Shown here piece by piece: positions 62,434-64,000 of a stretch of 64,000 nt of DNA; position 1 is the stretch's first letter, and the number at the start of each line of letters is the position of its first letter. The position numbers and the translations under genes were made by a program. Source of the stretch: Pseudaquabacterium pictum (GTDB taxonomy: Bacteria > Pseudomonadota > Gammaproteobacteria > Burkholderiales > Burkholderiaceae_C); assembly GCF_005403045.1 (NCBI RefSeq), contig NZ_BJCL01000001.1, positions 434,001 through 498,000 of the forward strand, written 5' to 3'. The notes below the pieces were generated by a model, which had not been told where the DNA came from, searched no databases, and saw nothing but the letters and a program-made list of their open reading frames with translations.

Positions 62434-63000
62434 AGCGGGCTCCGGAACGGCACTGACGCTGAAGCCCGCCGAGAACGGCGTGTCGGCCGACCCATTGAAG
62501 CGGTCGCCTTCGTTGGTCAGGGCCTTGAAGTAGACCTGCAGGCGGTGCTGGCCCGCGCTGGCACCGGCCAGGAAGTTCACCTGCCCGCCGACCAGGCGCC
62601 AGCTCTGGTCTTCGCCGCCGCCGGTGGTGCTGGCGGTGCCTGGAATGGTCAGCGGCACATTGCTGCCCCAGTTCAGGGTCAGTTCCTGCCAGGCACCGCT
62701 GTCCACGCGCCAGTAGGCACGTGCGCCGGTCACGTCACCGCCGCTGTTCTTCCAGACGAACAGGTCGGCGCCGGTGAGCCAGGCACTGCTGCCCTGCGTG
62801 AAGCTGCCCAGGTTGGCGTTGGCGAAGTCCGGCAGCAGATCGGTCGCCCACGCCGAGGTGTCGTACCACTGGGTGGCATCCGGGCCGTCCGCGTCGGCAT
62901 CGACGCCGACGAAGCTGGCCCAGGTGCCCGTGGCGGCACTGGCGGGGCCGAGCAGTCCGCACAGGGCCAGGCCCGCCAGCAGCGAGGTCGGTGATTTCAT
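62365..63000 (-). CDS. PEP-CTERM sorting-domain protein
   Basis: The 211-residue exported protein has a signal peptide (LLAGLALCGLLGPASAA) and a C-terminal VPEPASTALWLAGLVAVGLGAARRRMR: Val-Pro-Glu-Pro, a membrane segment and a basic end, the PEP-CTERM signal recognised by exosortase. The central part, with TWASFVGVDADADGPD, is of unknown fold. Its start overlaps the stop of the preceding PEP-CTERM gene by four bases. Confidence 0.85.
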   Translation of the reverse strand: MKSPTSLLAGLALCGLLGPASAATGTWASFVGVDADADGPDATQWYDTSAWATDLLPDFANANLGSFTQGSSAWLTGADLFVWKNSGGDVTGARAYWRVDSGAWQELTLNWGSNVPLTIPGTASTTGGGEDQSWRLVGGQVNFLAGASAGQHRLQVYFKALTNEGDRFNGSADTPFSAGFSVSAVPEPASTALWLAGLVAVGLGAARRRMR

Positions 63001-63602
63001 GACGTGCTCCTTGGTGCCCGCAGCTGGGGCGATGGGGGTTGACGACGGCGCACGGCGGCGAGGGCCACCAACGCCACACCGCCCAAGGCCAGGCCGGCAG
63101 TGGCCGGCTCGGGCACGGGGCTGATCTCGAAGCGCAGCGTGCCCGACAGCCATTGGCCGTCTGCCACGCCGGCGGCTGCGTCCTTGTAGGCCTCGCTGAA
63201 CTCGATGCGCAGCACGCCATCCGCGCCGGCGGCCAGGCCGAGGTCGCGCAGGTCCACCGTGCCGGTGTAGTCGCCGATGCCGCTGAACCCGTCGGCTGCG
63301 GCCGGCGCCAAGGTCACCACATCCAGGCCGGTGCTGTTGCCGAAGCTGACCTGCAGTTCAGCCAGGGTGCTGGGCGCGAAGGCCTCCAACCGCACCGACC
63401 AATCCAGCGCATTCAGCCGGGTGAACGCGCCGATGTCGATCTGCAGCACGGTGTTGCCCTCGTCGCCGAGCAGACCGTGGCTGCTGATCCCGGTGGTGTG
63501 GACGTCCACGGCGGCCTGCGCCGCGCCGGCCAGGGACAAGGCGATCAGGCCGGTGCCCAGCCACCGGATGGCTGGGGGCAGGAAGGCACGGGGACATTGC
63601 AT
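62997..63602 (-). CDS. PEP-CTERM sorting-domain protein (cohesin-like region)
   Basis: The 201-residue protein has a signal peptide (ALSLAGAAQAAVDV) and a beta-rich middle with weak similarity to discoidin/cohesin-type carbohydrate modules (LQIDIGAFTRLNALDWSVRLEAF). The C-terminal PVPEPATAGLALGGVALVALAAVRRRQ is the PEP-CTERM signal, followed by a 13-residue tail. ATG 63602 with AAAGG upstream is chosen; a GTG at 63617 would overlap the pullulanase stop. Confidence 0.82.
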   Translation of the reverse strand: MQCPRAFLPPAIRWLGTGLIALSLAGAAQAAVDVHTTGISSHGLLGDEGNTVLQIDIGAFTRLNALDWSVRLEAFAPSTLAELQVSFGNSTGLDVVTLAPAAADGFSGIGDYTGTVDLRDLGLAAGADGVLRIEFSEAYKDAAAGVADGQWLSGTLRFEISPVPEPATAGLALGGVALVALAAVRRRQPPSPQLRAPRSTS

Positions 63603-63613
63603 GACAGAACCTT

Positions 63614-64000
63614 TCACTTGGACAGCGCGCTGCGCGCCACAAACACCACGGCAGTCCGCGCCGGCAGGCTGAAGCGGCCAGTGGCACGGTCGAAGCCAGC
63701 CAGCGCGGCGCGGCGGTCCGCGGCACCGGCGGCGGTGTGCACCGGGTGCAGCTCCAGCGGTCGGCCGGCCAGCGCCGGCAGCGTGAGCTGCTTGTCGGTC
63801 TTGTCGACGTTGATCAGGTAGACCAGCTCGTCGAAGTTGGCGCCGGGGTAGCCCACGCCGTGGAGCCGGCCGACCAGCACGGTGGGCTCCTGGCCGGAGC
63901 CGGTGTTGAGGAAGCTCAGCCGCGCCTTGATGTCCTCGGCCGTGCGCAGGCGCAGCAGGGTGCTGCTCTGGCGGATGCGCAGCAGGTCGCGGAAGGCATC
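63614..64000 (-). CDS. pullulanase-type alpha-1,6-glucosidase, C-terminal part
   Basis: The frame is open to the right edge; 128 residues are visible. Reading from 64000 the segment starts DAFRDLLRIRQSSTLLRLR and continues RLSFLNTGSGQEPTVLVGR, then DELVYLINVDKTDKQLTLPAL, which is the C-terminal beta-sandwich (DUF3372) of type I pullulanases. It would debranch pullulan, starch or glycogen. The two PEP-CTERM genes follow with close spacing and may be co-transcribed. Confidence 0.82.
   Translation of the reverse strand, partial: DAFRDLLRIRQSSTLLRLRTAEDIKARLSFLNTGSGQEPTVLVGRLHGVGYPGANFDELVYLINVDKTDKQLTLPALAGRPLELHPVHTAAGAADRRAALAGFDRATGRFSLPARTAVVFVARSALSK

Overview
The window is very GC-rich (roughly 70% by eye), almost entirely coding, and packed with start/stop overlaps of the ATGA and GTGA type. 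The gene set points to a metabolically versatile betaproteobacterium of the order Burkholderiales, perhaps near Rubrivivax, Leptothrix or Ideonella. The clues are a Bug-type solute receptor, a RibB fused to a dead GTP-cyclohydrolase II domain, a ProQ-like protein, PEP-CTERM proteins, an aat-bpt pair, a nusB-ybgC-tolQRA run and a paa operon. The genus is inference. I saw no tRNA, rRNA, CRISPR array, insertion sequence or phage gene, and no gene-free stretch longer than about 260 bases.

Layout. 1-8.1 kb: the end of a VWA-like protein, an AstE/AspA-type zinc hydrolase, a YqhA-type membrane protein, a Bug receptor, a large fusion of nucleotide-transporter-like, HEAT-repeat and cNMP-binding parts, a Tat-exported aldo/keto reductase and a small membrane protein. 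8.1-11.1 kb: AraC regulator divergent from a nitrilase-flavoprotein pair. 11.2-16.7 kb: RidA-amidase-TetR, then a TRAP transporter. 16.7-22.5 kb (minus): a five-gene aryl-CoA operon (aryl-CoA ligase, RidA, enoyl-CoA hydratase, MarR, two-domain aminobenzoyl/salicylyl-CoA oxygenase-reductase) with a clear palindromic operator in its promoter. 22.7-24.4 kb: MOSC, N-formylglutamate amidohydrolase-like and DUF1992 genes. 24.4-32.7 kb (minus): the phenylacetate operon paaI-K-A-B-C-D-E-R-Z behind one promoter/operator. 32.9-34.6 kb: cupin, ProQ-like and pterin dehydratase genes.

34.7-47.7 kb (minus): the most unusual locus, a three-gene unit encoding a 2,854-residue surface protein of DUF11 and SdrD-B-like repeats, a 1,113-residue outer-membrane barrel with an Ig-like N-terminal part, and a proline-rich OmpA-family protein. 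47.8-53.0 kb: a lipid or acyl-CoA module with a phosphotransferase-like kinase, a regulator built from two TetR units, an alpha/beta hydrolase and two divergent SDR enzymes. 53.0-60.4 kb (plus): housekeeping genes aat, bpt, ribBX, ribH, nusB, an aminotransferase, ybgC, tolQ, tolR, tolA. 60.4-64 kb: LysR divergent from a YciI-like gene, an SRPBCC protein, then on the minus strand the end of a pullulanase followed by two PEP-CTERM genes.

Taken together the window describes a soil or freshwater heterotroph that takes up organic acids (Bug, TRAP) and degrades aromatics through CoA thioesters (aryl-CoA hybrid pathway and phenylacetyl-CoA epoxidase). Each catabolic unit carries its own local repressor and a recognisable dyad at its promoter.
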